A stretch of 7,673 nucleotides of DNA from Paludibacter sp. (GCA_024709185.1 JANJXE010000103.1:1-7673); one strand, 5' to 3'; shown: positions 1-6,988, counted from the stretch's first letter. Numbers and translations are program-made. The notes: a model not told the origin generated them from the letters alone.

Positions 1-1702
1 CTTTTTGTTTCAGGCAGATGTCGCACTGTCCACAGGGCCTGGTGTTTTTCTCTCCGAAATAAGCCAGCAAGAGTTGACTACGGCAGATTACCTCTTCGCG
101 GGCATAGTCGAGCACGCTTTTCGCTCGCGACACATAGCGATCTTTTCTGTCGTCGTAGGCTTCCTTGCCCAGATGCAGACGCGCTGCTTCTTCGCGCTCA
201 TGAGTATAGGTCAGAAAAGGTGTTTTTTTGCGGGGAATGTATTGAATAATGCGTGCTTTAGAAAGTCCGATAAGCTCCTGTATCACTTCGTCTTTTTTCC
301 ACTCCAGCCTCTTAGCCAGCATTTCTTCATTTATATAGGCCGGATCTGTAAACAATCCTGTATAGGAACGCAACAACAAATGAATGAGCCTGTCCTGCTT
401 TACATCAGGTCTCAACTCGTACAAAGCTTCTTTATCAACTGTAAACAGCACTCTTGAACTATTATCCTGTTCGTCGGTGAGATAAAGGTAGCCCGCCTGT
501 TCGAGTAATTTGATTGCATTGTAGGAAACGAGCATGGGCAAACGGAAGCTGGCACAGAAATCGGCCAGGTCGAAAGCGAACGTCACATCGAGGCCCGACC
601 CGACTGCAACCTGGTAATAATTTCCAAGGGCATCATACACTTTTCGGATTGTATCTTTATCGGGAAAAGTGTCCATCACGCGTTTTCGCATTTTTACCAC
701 ATCGCCGTTGTTAAACAAAACAACTGCCCAGGCTCTTTTCTCATCCCGACCGGCTCTTCCTGCCTCCTGAAAGTAGGCCTCCAGCGAATCCGGCAAATCC
801 ATGTGAACTACGGTTCGCACTTCCGGCTTGTCGATTCCCATCCCAAAAGCATTGGTAGATACGATTACACGGGTTTGATCATTTTTCCAGCGCTGTTGTC
901 GGGCATCTTTGGTATCGTACGACAGTCCCGCATGAAAATGTTCGGCAGCAATTCCATTTTGAACCAAAAAATCGGCAATTTCTTTCGTGCGTTTACGATT
1001 TCTCACATACACAACCGATGTACCGGGAATTTTATTCAGGATATGTAAGAGCTGATCTTCCTTGTTTTCGGTAGAACGAACAACATAAGCCAGGTTGGTG
1101 CGAAGAAAACTTTTTCTGAAAACATTTTTCTCGCTGAAAGCCAGCCTTTCCTGAATATCATCAACCACTTCGGGCGTTGCAGTAGCTGTGAGCGCCAGAA
1201 CCGGAACACCCGGCAACACCTTTCTGACATCTGCAATCCGAAGGTAGGAAGGACGGAAATCATAACCCCATTGCGAAATACAATGCGACTCATCAACGGC
1301 AATCAGGCAAACCTGCGTCTGTTTTATCTTTTCAATAAATAGAGCTGTTGCTAACCGTTCGGGCGATACGTACAAAAATTTGAAAGCCCCAAACACACAA
1401 TTATCAAGTGTGGTAAGGATTTCCTCACGGGTCATACCGGTAAAAATAGCGGCTGCCTTAATGTTCCGGCGCTTGAGGTTTTCCACCTGATCCTTCATCA
1501 GGGCAATTAGGGGAGTAACAACAATGCACACACCTTCCATCGCCATCGCCGGGACCTGAAAGGTGAGCGACTTACCGCCACCGGTTGGCATCAGACCAAG
1601 GGTATCCTTACCAGCTGCAATACTTTGAATAATATCGCCCTGCAGGGCACGAAACTGATCGTAACCCCAATACTGTTTAAGTATGTCGATAAACTTCTGC
1701 AT
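1..1702 (-). CDS. recQ: RecQ-family ATP-dependent DNA helicase (partial, 3' end beyond left edge)
   Basis: This is a 3'-to-5' DNA helicase of the RecQ family, an enzyme that unwinds forked and recombination intermediates during repair. The minus strand reads open for 567 codons from the ATG at 1702 to the window edge. Helicase motifs appear in order: a Q-motif region (YWGYDQFRALQ, 11-21), Walker A LMPTGGGKS (37-45), DESH (137-140), the RecQ aromatic loop CISQWGYDFRP (141-151), LTATATP (171-177) and motif VI QEAGRAGRD (312-320). A zinc-binding set follows at C540, C557, C560 and C563 (CR..LL.YFGE then PCGQCDIC). The zinc set lies about 160 residues further from the helicase core than in E. coli RecQ; the intervening region (about 345-535) looks helical and winged-helix-like. 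This resembles a RecQ form I recall from Bacteroidota. No HRDC domain is visible before the edge. The family assignment is secure; which paralogue it is remains uncertain. Confidence 0.95.
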   Translation of the reverse strand, partial: MQKFIDILKQYWGYDQFRALQGDIIQSIAAGKDTLGLMPTGGGKSLTFQVPAMAMEGVCIVVTPLIALMKDQVENLKRRNIKAAAIFTGMTREEILTTLDNCVFGAFKFLYVSPERLATALFIEKIKQTQVCLIAVDESHCISQWGYDFRPSYLRIADVRKVLPGVPVLALTATATPEVVDDIQERLAFSEKNVFRKSFLRTNLAYVVRSTENKEDQLLHILNKIPGTSVVYVRNRKRTKEIADFLVQNGIAAEHFHAGLSYDTKDARQQRWKNDQTRVIVSTNAFGMGIDKPEVRTVVHMDLPDSLEAYFQEAGRAGRDEKRAWAVVLFNNGDVVKMRKRVMDTFPDKDTIRKVYDALGNYYQVAVGSGLDVTFAFDLADFCASFRLPMLVSYNAIKLLEQAGYLYLTDEQDNSSRVLFTVDKEALYELRPDVKQDRLIHLLLRSYTGLFTDPAYINEEMLAKRLEWKKDEVIQELIGLSKARIIQYIPRKKTPFLTYTHEREEAARLHLGKEAYDDRKDRYVSRAKSVLDYAREEVICRSQLLLAYFGEKNTRPCGQCDICLKQK

Positions 1703-1719
1703 GGAAAAATTTTAGCTGG

Positions 1720-1727
1720 TAAAGATA
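1720..1727 (-). promoter_or_regulatory. Possible -7 box for recQ
   Basis: Read on the minus strand this is TATCTTTA, one base off the Bacteroidota -7 consensus TAnnTTTG, and it lies 17 nt before the recQ ATG. It falls just downstream of the terminator of the preceding gene, where recQ would need its own promoter. I see no clear TTTG at the expected -33 distance, so this is tentative. Confidence 0.3.
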
Positions 1728-1738
1728 CGGTTTTTCAC

Positions 1739-1766
1739 AAAAAAACCTCCGAAAATATCCGGAGGT
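1739..1766 (-). terminator. Intrinsic terminator of the BFD-like gene
   Basis: On the minus strand, ACCTCCG (1766-1760) pairs with CGGAGGT (1751-1745) around an 8-nt loop and runs directly into seven T residues (1745-1739). It begins 32 nt after the stop codon of the BFD-like gene and ends before recQ starts, so the two minus-strand genes are probably separate transcription units. On the plus strand the T-run is offset by several bases, so termination in that direction should be weaker. Confidence 0.85.
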
Positions 1767-1798
1767 GAAGTAATTTTTTGAATGGAAATGGTGGTTGC

Positions 1799-1978
1799 TT
1801 AACCGTTCAGTTCATCAAGAATTTCCTGAATATCGTCGATACAACTGCCACATACAGCACCTGCCTCGATAGCATCACCAACATCTTCTACTGTTTTACA
1901 ACCATGCTCTTTAATACCTGCTATAATATCACTGCGTGTAAGATCGAGACACGTACAAATTACCGGATCATCTGCCAT
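1799..1978 (-). CDS. BFD-like [2Fe-2S]-binding protein (59 aa)
   Basis: This is a small stand-alone protein of the bacterioferritin-associated ferredoxin / NifU-middle / NirB-like [2Fe-2S] domain family (Fer2_BFD). It starts MADDPVICTC and shows the family's four-cysteine pattern: C8-x-C10 near the N-terminus and C43-G-S-C46 (AGAVCGSC) near the C-terminus, with the typical acidic helix IDDIQEILDELNG after it. C27 is an extra cysteine. Family members coordinate one [2Fe-2S] cluster, and some assist iron release from bacterioferritin. Which partner this one serves cannot be told, because no ferritin, nitrite reductase or hydrogenase gene is nearby. A strong terminator follows it and a divergent promoter region precedes it. 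The gene is below common length cut-offs, and a spurious reading frame covers it on the opposite strand. The domain call is firm; the physiological role is open. Confidence 0.88.
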   Translation of the reverse strand: MADDPVICTCLDLTRSDIIAGIKEHGCKTVEDVGDAIEAGAVCGSCIDDIQEILDELNG

Positions 1979-2041
1979 TTTTTTAATTTTTATTGATTAA
2001 ACTTTCTTTAGTTGAATGATTTGAGTAAGCAGAACACACGA

Positions 2042-2062
2042 TTACCGAAAATTGTTTGGTAA
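2042..2062. repeat. Short imperfect palindrome in the divergent region
   Basis: TTACC (2042-2046) and GGTAA (2058-2062) face each other. AAA/TTT adds further pairing, with one bulged G and an ATTG loop. It lies between the predicted start of the BFD-like transcript and its ATG, so it could be a repressor site or a leader hairpin. It matches no operator I recognise, and chance in AT-rich DNA is possible. Confidence 0.3.
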
Positions 2063-2077
2063 AATCTGATTTGAATA

Positions 2078-2108
2078 CAAAAATAATATTTTTTTGAAAC
2101 TTAACAAC
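2078..2108 (-). promoter_or_regulatory. Candidate promoter of the BFD-like gene
   Basis: On the minus strand, TATTTTTG (2085-2078) fits TAnnTTTG exactly, and GTTG (2108-2105) sits 19 nt upstream as a near match to the -33 TTTG box. A transcript from here would have a leader of roughly 90 nt before the BFD-like ATG. The element overlaps the opposing protease promoter, so the two could interfere or share a regulator. Confidence 0.4.
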
Positions 2109-2125
2109 TAAAGTTTTTATCTTTG
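2093..2125 (+). promoter_or_regulatory. Promoter of the protease-xseA-glycosyltransferase cluster
   Basis: TTTG (2093-2096), a 21-nt spacer and TATCTTTG (2118-2125) match both halves of the Bacteroidota housekeeping promoter. Transcription should begin a few bases after 2130. That places the upstream TTG at 2130 at or before the transcript start and supports the ATG at 2148 as the protease start. Confidence 0.7.
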
Positions 2126-2147
2126 TGAATTGATTTTGTACAGGCAA

Positions 2148-3761
2148 ATGAACAGATACTCAATATTTTTGATAGTTTTTTTGTTTTTCACACAGTGTAA
2201 CCGCTCGGTATCAGCAGAGTACTATTTTTTTGTGCAATTTACGGACAAAAACAACTCACCTTATTCACTGACCAATCCAGGGGAGTTTCTTTCGTCGAGG
2301 TCGTTAGTGAGGAGAGCAGCTTTTCAGATTGCTACCGACTCAGCCGATCTGCCGGTTAATCCGGTTTATGTAAATCAGGTTAAGCAAACAGGTGTTGAAA
2401 TTCATTCCCGAAGCAAATGGCTGAATGGCATTACCATACTTACCAGCGATAGCAGCAAGATGAACCTGGTGCGGGCACTACCTTTTGTACGGCTTGTTCA
2501 GTTTACAGGACTGAAAGGGCAGGCTACCACTGTTCCACAACGTACGAAAGGAGAACCTCAAACCAACGATTATGGCTTGGCCCTTGAACAACTACAACAA
2601 CTTAACGGACAATTTCTGCACGAGAAAAATGCTACAGGACACGGAATTCTGATTGGTGTGCTGGACGCCGGCTTTAAAAATGCGGATATAAATCCGGCTT
2701 TTGCAGATATGAGAACATCGGGGCGAATCGCGGGACAAATCAGCATTGTGGACCCCACGATCAATGTGTACAATGAAGATGCGCATGGTGCAGCCGTTCT
2801 TTCTGTGATGGGAGGATATCTTCCCGATAACTTTCAAGGTACTGCTCCTGATGCTTCCTACCTGCTTATTCAAACTGAATATGCACCCACCGAATTCCTT
2901 TCGGAAGTCGATTTCTGGGTAAGGGGAATAGAATACGCCGACAGTGTGGGAGTTGATGTTATTAACTCATCGCTGGGATACACCACTTTCGATGATCCTG
3001 CAATGAATTTCCGTTATGAAGATATGAACGGACGCGTTTCACGGGCTAGCATAGCAGCTGAAATTGCTTCAAGTAAAGGAATTATTGTATGTAACAGTGC
3101 CGGAAACGATGGTAATAAGACCTGGAAATATATTGGGTCTCCCGCCGATGCACGGAATATACTTTCCGTGGGATCAGTTGACAAAACGGGGCTTCCCTCT
3201 GTCTTCTCCTCCATAGGACCTGCTTTCGACCAGCGTGTAAAACCAGAAGTGACGGCGCGGGGATCGTCCACTGTCTTAGTAAACACCGCGGGCACAGTAA
3301 GCACAGCAAACGGCACCTCTTTTTCTTCTCCGGTCATGGCCGGACTCATGGCCAGCTACCTTCAACTACTTCGCGATAAGCAGGTAGCGATATCTGTAGA
3401 ACAAATTATTCAACGAATTATTGCTACTTCCAGTTCATTTAATTCCCCCACGCCGCAATTAGGCTATGGTATTCCCGATTTTTCAAAACTTCCGGAGATG
3501 ATACCTGCATTGTCTGTCGAAGCTCTTTCAGGTCAGGATAATGTGCAGGTATCTCTCAATTTAAACGAAAAAAAGATCGAAGTAGAATCGACAATACCCA
3601 TGCTATCCATCAGCCTGTTTGATATCACAGGAAGTAAAGCTTTAAAAAGTAAAAACCTTAACAGCTCTGTAGTACTGGATCTTTCAGGCTTTCCACGGGG
3701 GATCTACCTTCTTTCTGTACAAACTTCATCGGGACACTACACCCATAAACTCTCACTTTAA
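2148..3761 (+). CDS. Secreted S8 (subtilisin-like) serine protease with T9SS sorting domain
   Basis: A 537-residue exported serine endopeptidase. The ATG at 2148 is chosen because it begins a clean signal peptide (MNRYSIFLIVFLFF, likely cut after SVSA at residue 23) and lies about 15 nt after the predicted transcript start. Residues 24-115 look like the propeptide of Bacteroidota S8 proteases (YYFFVQFTDK, SRSLVRRA, KWLNGITIL). The catalytic triad is complete: D173 in GVLDAGF, H213 in DAHGAAV and S391 in NGTSFSSP, with oxyanion Asn N320 in NSAGNDG. Residues about 458-537 form a type A Por/T9SS C-terminal sorting domain (ISLFDITG, LDLSGFPRGIYLLSV, ending HKLSL), so the enzyme should cross the outer membrane by type IX secretion and be surface-bound or released. 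C17 does not sit in a convincing lipobox. It is the first gene of a tightly spaced cluster with xseA 4 nt downstream. The substrate is unknown. Confidence 0.93.
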   Translation: MNRYSIFLIVFLFFTQCNRSVSAEYYFFVQFTDKNNSPYSLTNPGEFLSSRSLVRRAAFQIATDSADLPVNPVYVNQVKQTGVEIHSRSKWLNGITILTSDSSKMNLVRALPFVRLVQFTGLKGQATTVPQRTKGEPQTNDYGLALEQLQQLNGQFLHEKNATGHGILIGVLDAGFKNADINPAFADMRTSGRIAGQISIVDPTINVYNEDAHGAAVLSVMGGYLPDNFQGTAPDASYLLIQTEYAPTEFLSEVDFWVRGIEYADSVGVDVINSSLGYTTFDDPAMNFRYEDMNGRVSRASIAAEIASSKGIIVCNSAGNDGNKTWKYIGSPADARNILSVGSVDKTGLPSVFSSIGPAFDQRVKPEVTARGSSTVLVNTAGTVSTANGTSFSSPVMAGLMASYLQLLRDKQVAISVEQIIQRIIATSSSFNSPTPQLGYGIPDFSKLPEMIPALSVEALSGQDNVQVSLNLNEKKIEVESTIPMLSISLFDITGSKALKSKNLNSSVVLDLSGFPRGIYLLSVQTSSGHYTHKLSL

Positions 3762-3765
3762 ACCC

Positions 3766-5016
3766 ATGACGCGCAAAACGTATAGTCTGACCGAACTAAC
3801 CTCACACATTGAAAAGGTATTCCGTATCAATTTTGATGAAGCACTTTGGATTCGGGCTGAAATAAGTGAACTACGGGAGAAAAACGGTCATTGCTACCTG
3901 GAACTCATAGAGAAAGACGATACAAACGATATGCTGAGAGCACGTATAAAAGCGTCTGTCTGGTCATCTACCTATCGGCTTTTGAAACCCTATTTCGAGG
4001 AAACTACAGGGCAGTTGCTACGAACCGGTCTCAGCATACTTGTTGCTGCCACTGTTGAGTTTCACCCATTGTATGGCATTAGCCTGGTTATCAAGGACAT
4101 TGATCCTGAATATACGCTGGGAGCACAAGCCCGTAGAAGACTTGAAATCATAAAGCAACTGGAAGCCGATGGCGTTATGGACATGAACAAGAGTCTTATA
4201 CTGTCGACTTTACCTCAACGAATAGCCATTATATCTTCTTCAACAGCAGCTGGTTACGAAGATTTCATGAATCAACTGAAGCATCATCCCTCTCAATTTG
4301 CAGTATACACTCATCTCTTTCCGGCCATAATGCAGGGTGAGTCGGCCAGCGAATCAATCATTTCAGCCCTGGAAAGTATCTTCGAGGTAAGTGATCGATT
4401 TGACCTGGTAGTACTCATCCGGGGAGGAGGTGCAACCACCGACCTGGCCTGTTTCGATGAGTATGAACTGGCATTGAATTGTGCTCAGTTTCCGTTGCCT
4501 ATAGTTGCAGGGATTGGACATCAACGTGACCAGAGTATTGTCGACATGGTAGTTTATCAATCGGTAAAGACGCCCACAGCCGCCGCTGAATTTATTATCG
4601 ACAGGATGACAGAAGCAGAAGAAAAAGCGGTGGAACTGTATACAGCCATTATGGGCATTGCTGAAAAAAAGCTTACGCTTGAGAAACAACGCATCAATGA
4701 TTTCAAATGGAAAATTAAAAATGCGCTCTACACCAAAAGTCGGGAAAAGATGATTGAGCTGGAACAGCAAAAATCACGACTAAAAGCAGGGATCCAACTT
4801 TTACTGGCACATAAGTCCAATGAGTTAAAAATCTACGAATCAGCTATCGAACGTCAATCGCCGGCTGCCATGTTGAAATACGGATACACAATAACAACTC
4901 AGTCGGGCAAACGCCTGACCAGCGTGACACAGGTAAATACAGGCGAACCCATGACGACTATTTTCCCCGACGGACAAACCGTGAGTCTTCCAGTAGAGAA
5001 AAAGCTTCTCACATGA
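3766..5016 (+). CDS. xseA: Exodeoxyribonuclease VII large subunit
   Basis: Catalytic large subunit of exonuclease VII, a metal-independent nuclease that degrades single-stranded DNA from both ends in mismatch and damage repair. At 416 residues it is near the usual 400-450. An N-terminal OB fold for ssDNA binding spans about 4-112 (YSLTELTSHIEKVF, IRAEISELREKNGHCYLEL). The nuclease domain carries the conserved set D166 (SSSTAAGYEDF), R219 (VVLIRGGGATTDL), H252 and D255 (GIGHQRDQSIVD), then TPTAAAE (269-275). Residues about 280-360 are charged and helical and should form the coiled-coil arm that binds small XseB subunits. The C-terminal cap KYGYTITTQSGKRL...FPDGQTVS is present. It starts 4 nt after the protease stop and shares ATGA with the next gene, so translation is probably coupled. 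No xseB follows it here, although xseB is often adjacent. Confidence 0.96.
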   Translation: MTRKTYSLTELTSHIEKVFRINFDEALWIRAEISELREKNGHCYLELIEKDDTNDMLRARIKASVWSSTYRLLKPYFEETTGQLLRTGLSILVAATVEFHPLYGISLVIKDIDPEYTLGAQARRRLEIIKQLEADGVMDMNKSLILSTLPQRIAIISSSTAAGYEDFMNQLKHHPSQFAVYTHLFPAIMQGESASESIISALESIFEVSDRFDLVVLIRGGGATTDLACFDEYELALNCAQFPLPIVAGIGHQRDQSIVDMVVYQSVKTPTAAAEFIIDRMTEAEEKAVELYTAIMGIAEKKLTLEKQRINDFKWKIKNALYTKSREKMIELEQQKSRLKAGIQLLLAHKSNELKIYESAIERQSPAAMLKYGYTITTQSGKRLTSVTQVNTGEPMTTIFPDGQTVSLPVEKKLLT

Positions 5017-5948
5017 AGGTACTGATTGCTCCGCTCAATTGGGGACTTGGTCATGCAACACGATGCATCCCCCTCATTCAGGATTACCGTAACGAGGGTC
5101 ATGAGGTACTGCTTCTTGCAGAAGGTGCACCTGCACAACTTTTAAGAAGTCAGTTCCCGGAGCTTCGGATGCTGGAATTTCCTGCTTATTCAATTCAATA
5201 CAGTCCGGGTAAAACACAGGTTTTTGCCATGCTCCGCAACCTACCCGGGATAATAAAGAGTATAGTCCGCGAACATCGTTGGTTAAATGAACTTCTACAA
5301 CATGAACAACTGGATATCGTACTATCTGATAACCGATTTGGTTTGTGGAATACAAAGGTACATTCGGTGTATATTACCCATCAGCTACTCATACGAATGC
5401 CGCTTCTTTTACGATGGATTGAACCACTGGGCTGGCTTCTGCACCGCCTCATTATCAATCAATACGATGAATGCTGGATTCCTGACTTCGAAATTAAACC
5501 AAATTTAAGCGGGGCACTTTCTCACTTGTATCCCCTTCCATCAAATGCATGTTTCATTGGTCCGCTGAGTAGGTTCCGGGGACTTGTTCCTGAAAAACAA
5601 TCCATCGGAACCCTCTTACTGGTTTCGGGACCAGAGCCACAGCGACACCTATTCGAAAATGAATTACTTGCCAGGCTCGAAGAATTTGAACAACCTGTGG
5701 TAATGGTAAGGGGTCTCCCGGGTCAAAAAAACATTCCTGAAAATAAAAACATTACCTTCCACAACCACTTAACCTACCACGAACTGGCAGCATTACTACT
5801 GGGTGCCAGCGAAATCATCTGTCGGTCGGGCTACAGTACTATTATGGATTTGGCTGCACTGAACTGCCTGCACAAAGCCCGGTTCATTCCAACTCCCGGT
5901 CAGACCGAGCAGGAATACCTCGCTGAGTATCACAAAAAAAAACCGTGA
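5013..5948 (+). CDS. MurG-like (GT28-type) glycosyltransferase, C-terminus apparently truncated
   Basis: A GT-B fold glycosyltransferase related to MurG and GT28 enzymes. The N-terminal half opens MKVLIAPLNWGLGHATRC, with the glycine-rich GLGH acceptor-side loop (11-14), followed by SDNRFGLW (105-112), ITHQLLIRMP (121-130), DECWIPDFE (152-160) and FIGPLSRF (181-188). The C-terminal half has LLVSGPEPQR (202-211), RSGYSTIMDLAAL (271-283) and PTPGQTEQEYLAEYH (293-307), the region expected to bind the nucleotide sugar. From memory, relatives run roughly 340-370 residues, with about 40 more after EQEYLA. Here the protein stops at 311 with HKKKP, encoded by a run of nine A and a stop inside a terminator stem. 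Neither frame reached by adding or dropping one A gives a recognisable ending. It may be a natural shortening or a decayed gene. The sugar donor and acceptor cannot be inferred. Its start overlaps the xseA stop by 4 nt. Confidence 0.85.
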   Translation: MKVLIAPLNWGLGHATRCIPLIQDYRNEGHEVLLLAEGAPAQLLRSQFPELRMLEFPAYSIQYSPGKTQVFAMLRNLPGIIKSIVREHRWLNELLQHEQLDIVLSDNRFGLWNTKVHSVYITHQLLIRMPLLLRWIEPLGWLLHRLIINQYDECWIPDFEIKPNLSGALSHLYPLPSNACFIGPLSRFRGLVPEKQSIGTLLLVSGPEPQRHLFENELLARLEEFEQPVVMVRGLPGQKNIPENKNITFHNHLTYHELAALLLGASEIICRSGYSTIMDLAALNCLHKARFIPTPGQTEQEYLAEYHKKKP

Positions 5949-5964
5949 GCACAAAGCCCACGGT
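5934..5964 (-). terminator. Intrinsic terminator of the convergent exported-protein gene
   Basis: On the minus strand, ACCGTG (5964-5959) pairs with CACGGT (5947-5942). An inner GC/GC pair and a 5-nt loop sit beyond one mismatch. Nine T residues follow at once (5942-5934). It lies 26 nt after the stop of the 5990-6988 gene. On the plus strand the same hairpin contains the glycosyltransferase stop codon but lacks an immediate T-run, so it should stop that transcript less well. Confidence 0.8.
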
Positions 5965-5989
5965 GTTAACTAAACAAATTCCTTTTTAC

Positions 5990-6988
5990 CTATCTTCTTC
6001 CTGAACTATTCTCCGACTTGCTTTCGGTACTTCTTCGGGATGAACTCTCGTTGGACCGGGCAGGTGCTGGTGTGCTTTTTGAAGGTTCTGGCCGGGTATC
6101 CCGTACACGTTCACTTTTAATCTCCGGTTTTCTTTCTGTATCCCTGCGATTTACTTCCCGTTTTTGATCTTCATTCTGGCGGGGTTCAATTCGCTGGCGG
6201 GTTTCCTGTTGACGGTCGTTGCGTTGTATAACTTCAGGTTTTCTGTCGTTACGGTTATCCACTGACGGTCGTTGATCGTGTTTTCTGTTATTTTCCTGGT
6301 ACCCGCTGTTGTTGGAATTGCTTCGGTTTTCGTTCCCTCTGTAAACATTCCCGCGGTTATCACGTCGTACAGGCCGGTTATTGTGTTCAATTCGATTGTA
6401 GTGGTGCCGTGTATCTATATACCGGTGGATATGATGATGATAGGAAGGAAGAGCTATAATGTGGCGAACTCTGTAATGGCGTGGATAATATCCCCAGTAA
6501 TAAGGCGACACATAACGGGGAGAGCGGAAATCCCACAACCAGCGAATCACAGCAGGTCTGCGACGGAATACAGGTTCGATGATATAATTGCTGCCGTAGA
6601 TGGATTCATGACCTACAATCTGTATCTGTTCGTTATTGTATCGATCGCGCCAGATATAGAGAGTTGCCACGGTCTGATAATAATTTCTTCCAAGTACCGC
6701 TTGTACTTCTATTACATGTTCATCGTACTCCGAATATTGTTCAATTCTCAAGTAATCGATATACCCATCGTTGTTTAAATCCAGATTGGAAATGCGGTTA
6801 CGGTTGTCGTTGAGGATGTATTCGAAATCAGAAATAGTGCGTGATTGTGAGAACGCGGTTGCTACAGCTTGTAAGTCGAGATATTCGTGGTAATTGTAGC
6901 GAACATTTACTGAAAGCTGTGCTGATGAGTGTTGAGTAGAACCAGCTGCGAAAGCTGTTACTAACAGGATTGCTAAATATCGTTTCAT
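5990..6988 (-). CDS. Exported protein of unknown function with EF-hand-like loop and basic low-complexity tail
   Basis: A 332-residue protein that I cannot assign a function. A signal peptide is clear (MKRYLAILLVTAFAAGSTQHSSA, likely cut before Q24), so it should reach the periplasm or outer membrane. Residues 70-78 read DLNNDGYID, the D-x-N-x-DG-x-x-D core of an EF-hand or dockerin-type calcium loop, but position 12 is Arg rather than Glu. The surrounding block (DYLRIEQ, HVIEVQAVLG, QTVATLYIWRD, IQIVGHESIYG, NYIIEPV; 78-140) resembles a Bacteroidota family I know only as hypothetical. Residues about 140-202 are rich in Tyr, Arg and His (HHHIH at 184-188, HH at 195-196). From about 203 to the end it is disordered-looking and rich in Arg, Asn, Gln, Glu and Ser, with irregular RNDR(K/Q) repeats and a Ser/Arg finish. 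A terminator follows it; a promoter candidate lies at 7023-7053. Confidence 0.85.
   Translation of the reverse strand: MKRYLAILLVTAFAAGSTQHSSAQLSVNVRYNYHEYLDLQAVATAFSQSRTISDFEYILNDNRNRISNLDLNNDGYIDYLRIEQYSEYDEHVIEVQAVLGRNYYQTVATLYIWRDRYNNEQIQIVGHESIYGSNYIIEPVFRRRPAVIRWLWDFRSPRYVSPYYWGYYPRHYRVRHIIALPSYHHHIHRYIDTRHHYNRIEHNNRPVRRDNRGNVYRGNENRSNSNNSGYQENNRKHDQRPSVDNRNDRKPEVIQRNDRQQETRQRIEPRQNEDQKREVNRRDTERKPEIKSERVRDTRPEPSKSTPAPARSNESSSRRSTESKSENSSGRR

Noticed and set aside
5..457. Plus-strand 150-codon frame at the left edge
   Set aside because: It lies opposite recQ codons for the zinc-binding region. The minus strand carries unmistakable RecQ motifs through the whole interval.
1036..1302. Minus-strand 88-codon frame within recQ
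   Set aside because: It is an out-of-frame shadow on the same strand as recQ, whose own frame here encodes LTATATP and neighbouring conserved residues.
1778..1996. Plus-strand 72-codon frame
   Set aside because: It is the complement of the BFD-like gene, and its Cys- and Ile-rich sequence matches no family; the minus-strand reading gives a complete iron-sulfur motif.
2130..2147. Upstream TTG start for the protease
   Set aside because: It sits about 5 nt after the -7 box, at or before the likely transcript start, and would add six residues in front of a good signal peptide beginning at the ATG at 2148.
4363..4770. Minus-strand 135-codon frame within xseA
   Set aside because: It is antisense to the XseA nuclease core, whose conserved R219, H252, D255 and TPTAAAE are encoded on the plus strand.
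6272..6778. Hydrophobic 168-codon plus-strand frame opposite the exported-protein gene
   Set aside because: It is antisense to a gene with a clear signal peptide, promoter candidate and terminator. Its hydrophobic character follows from reading the complement of Arg/Asn/Tyr/His-rich codons, and it resembles no membrane family.
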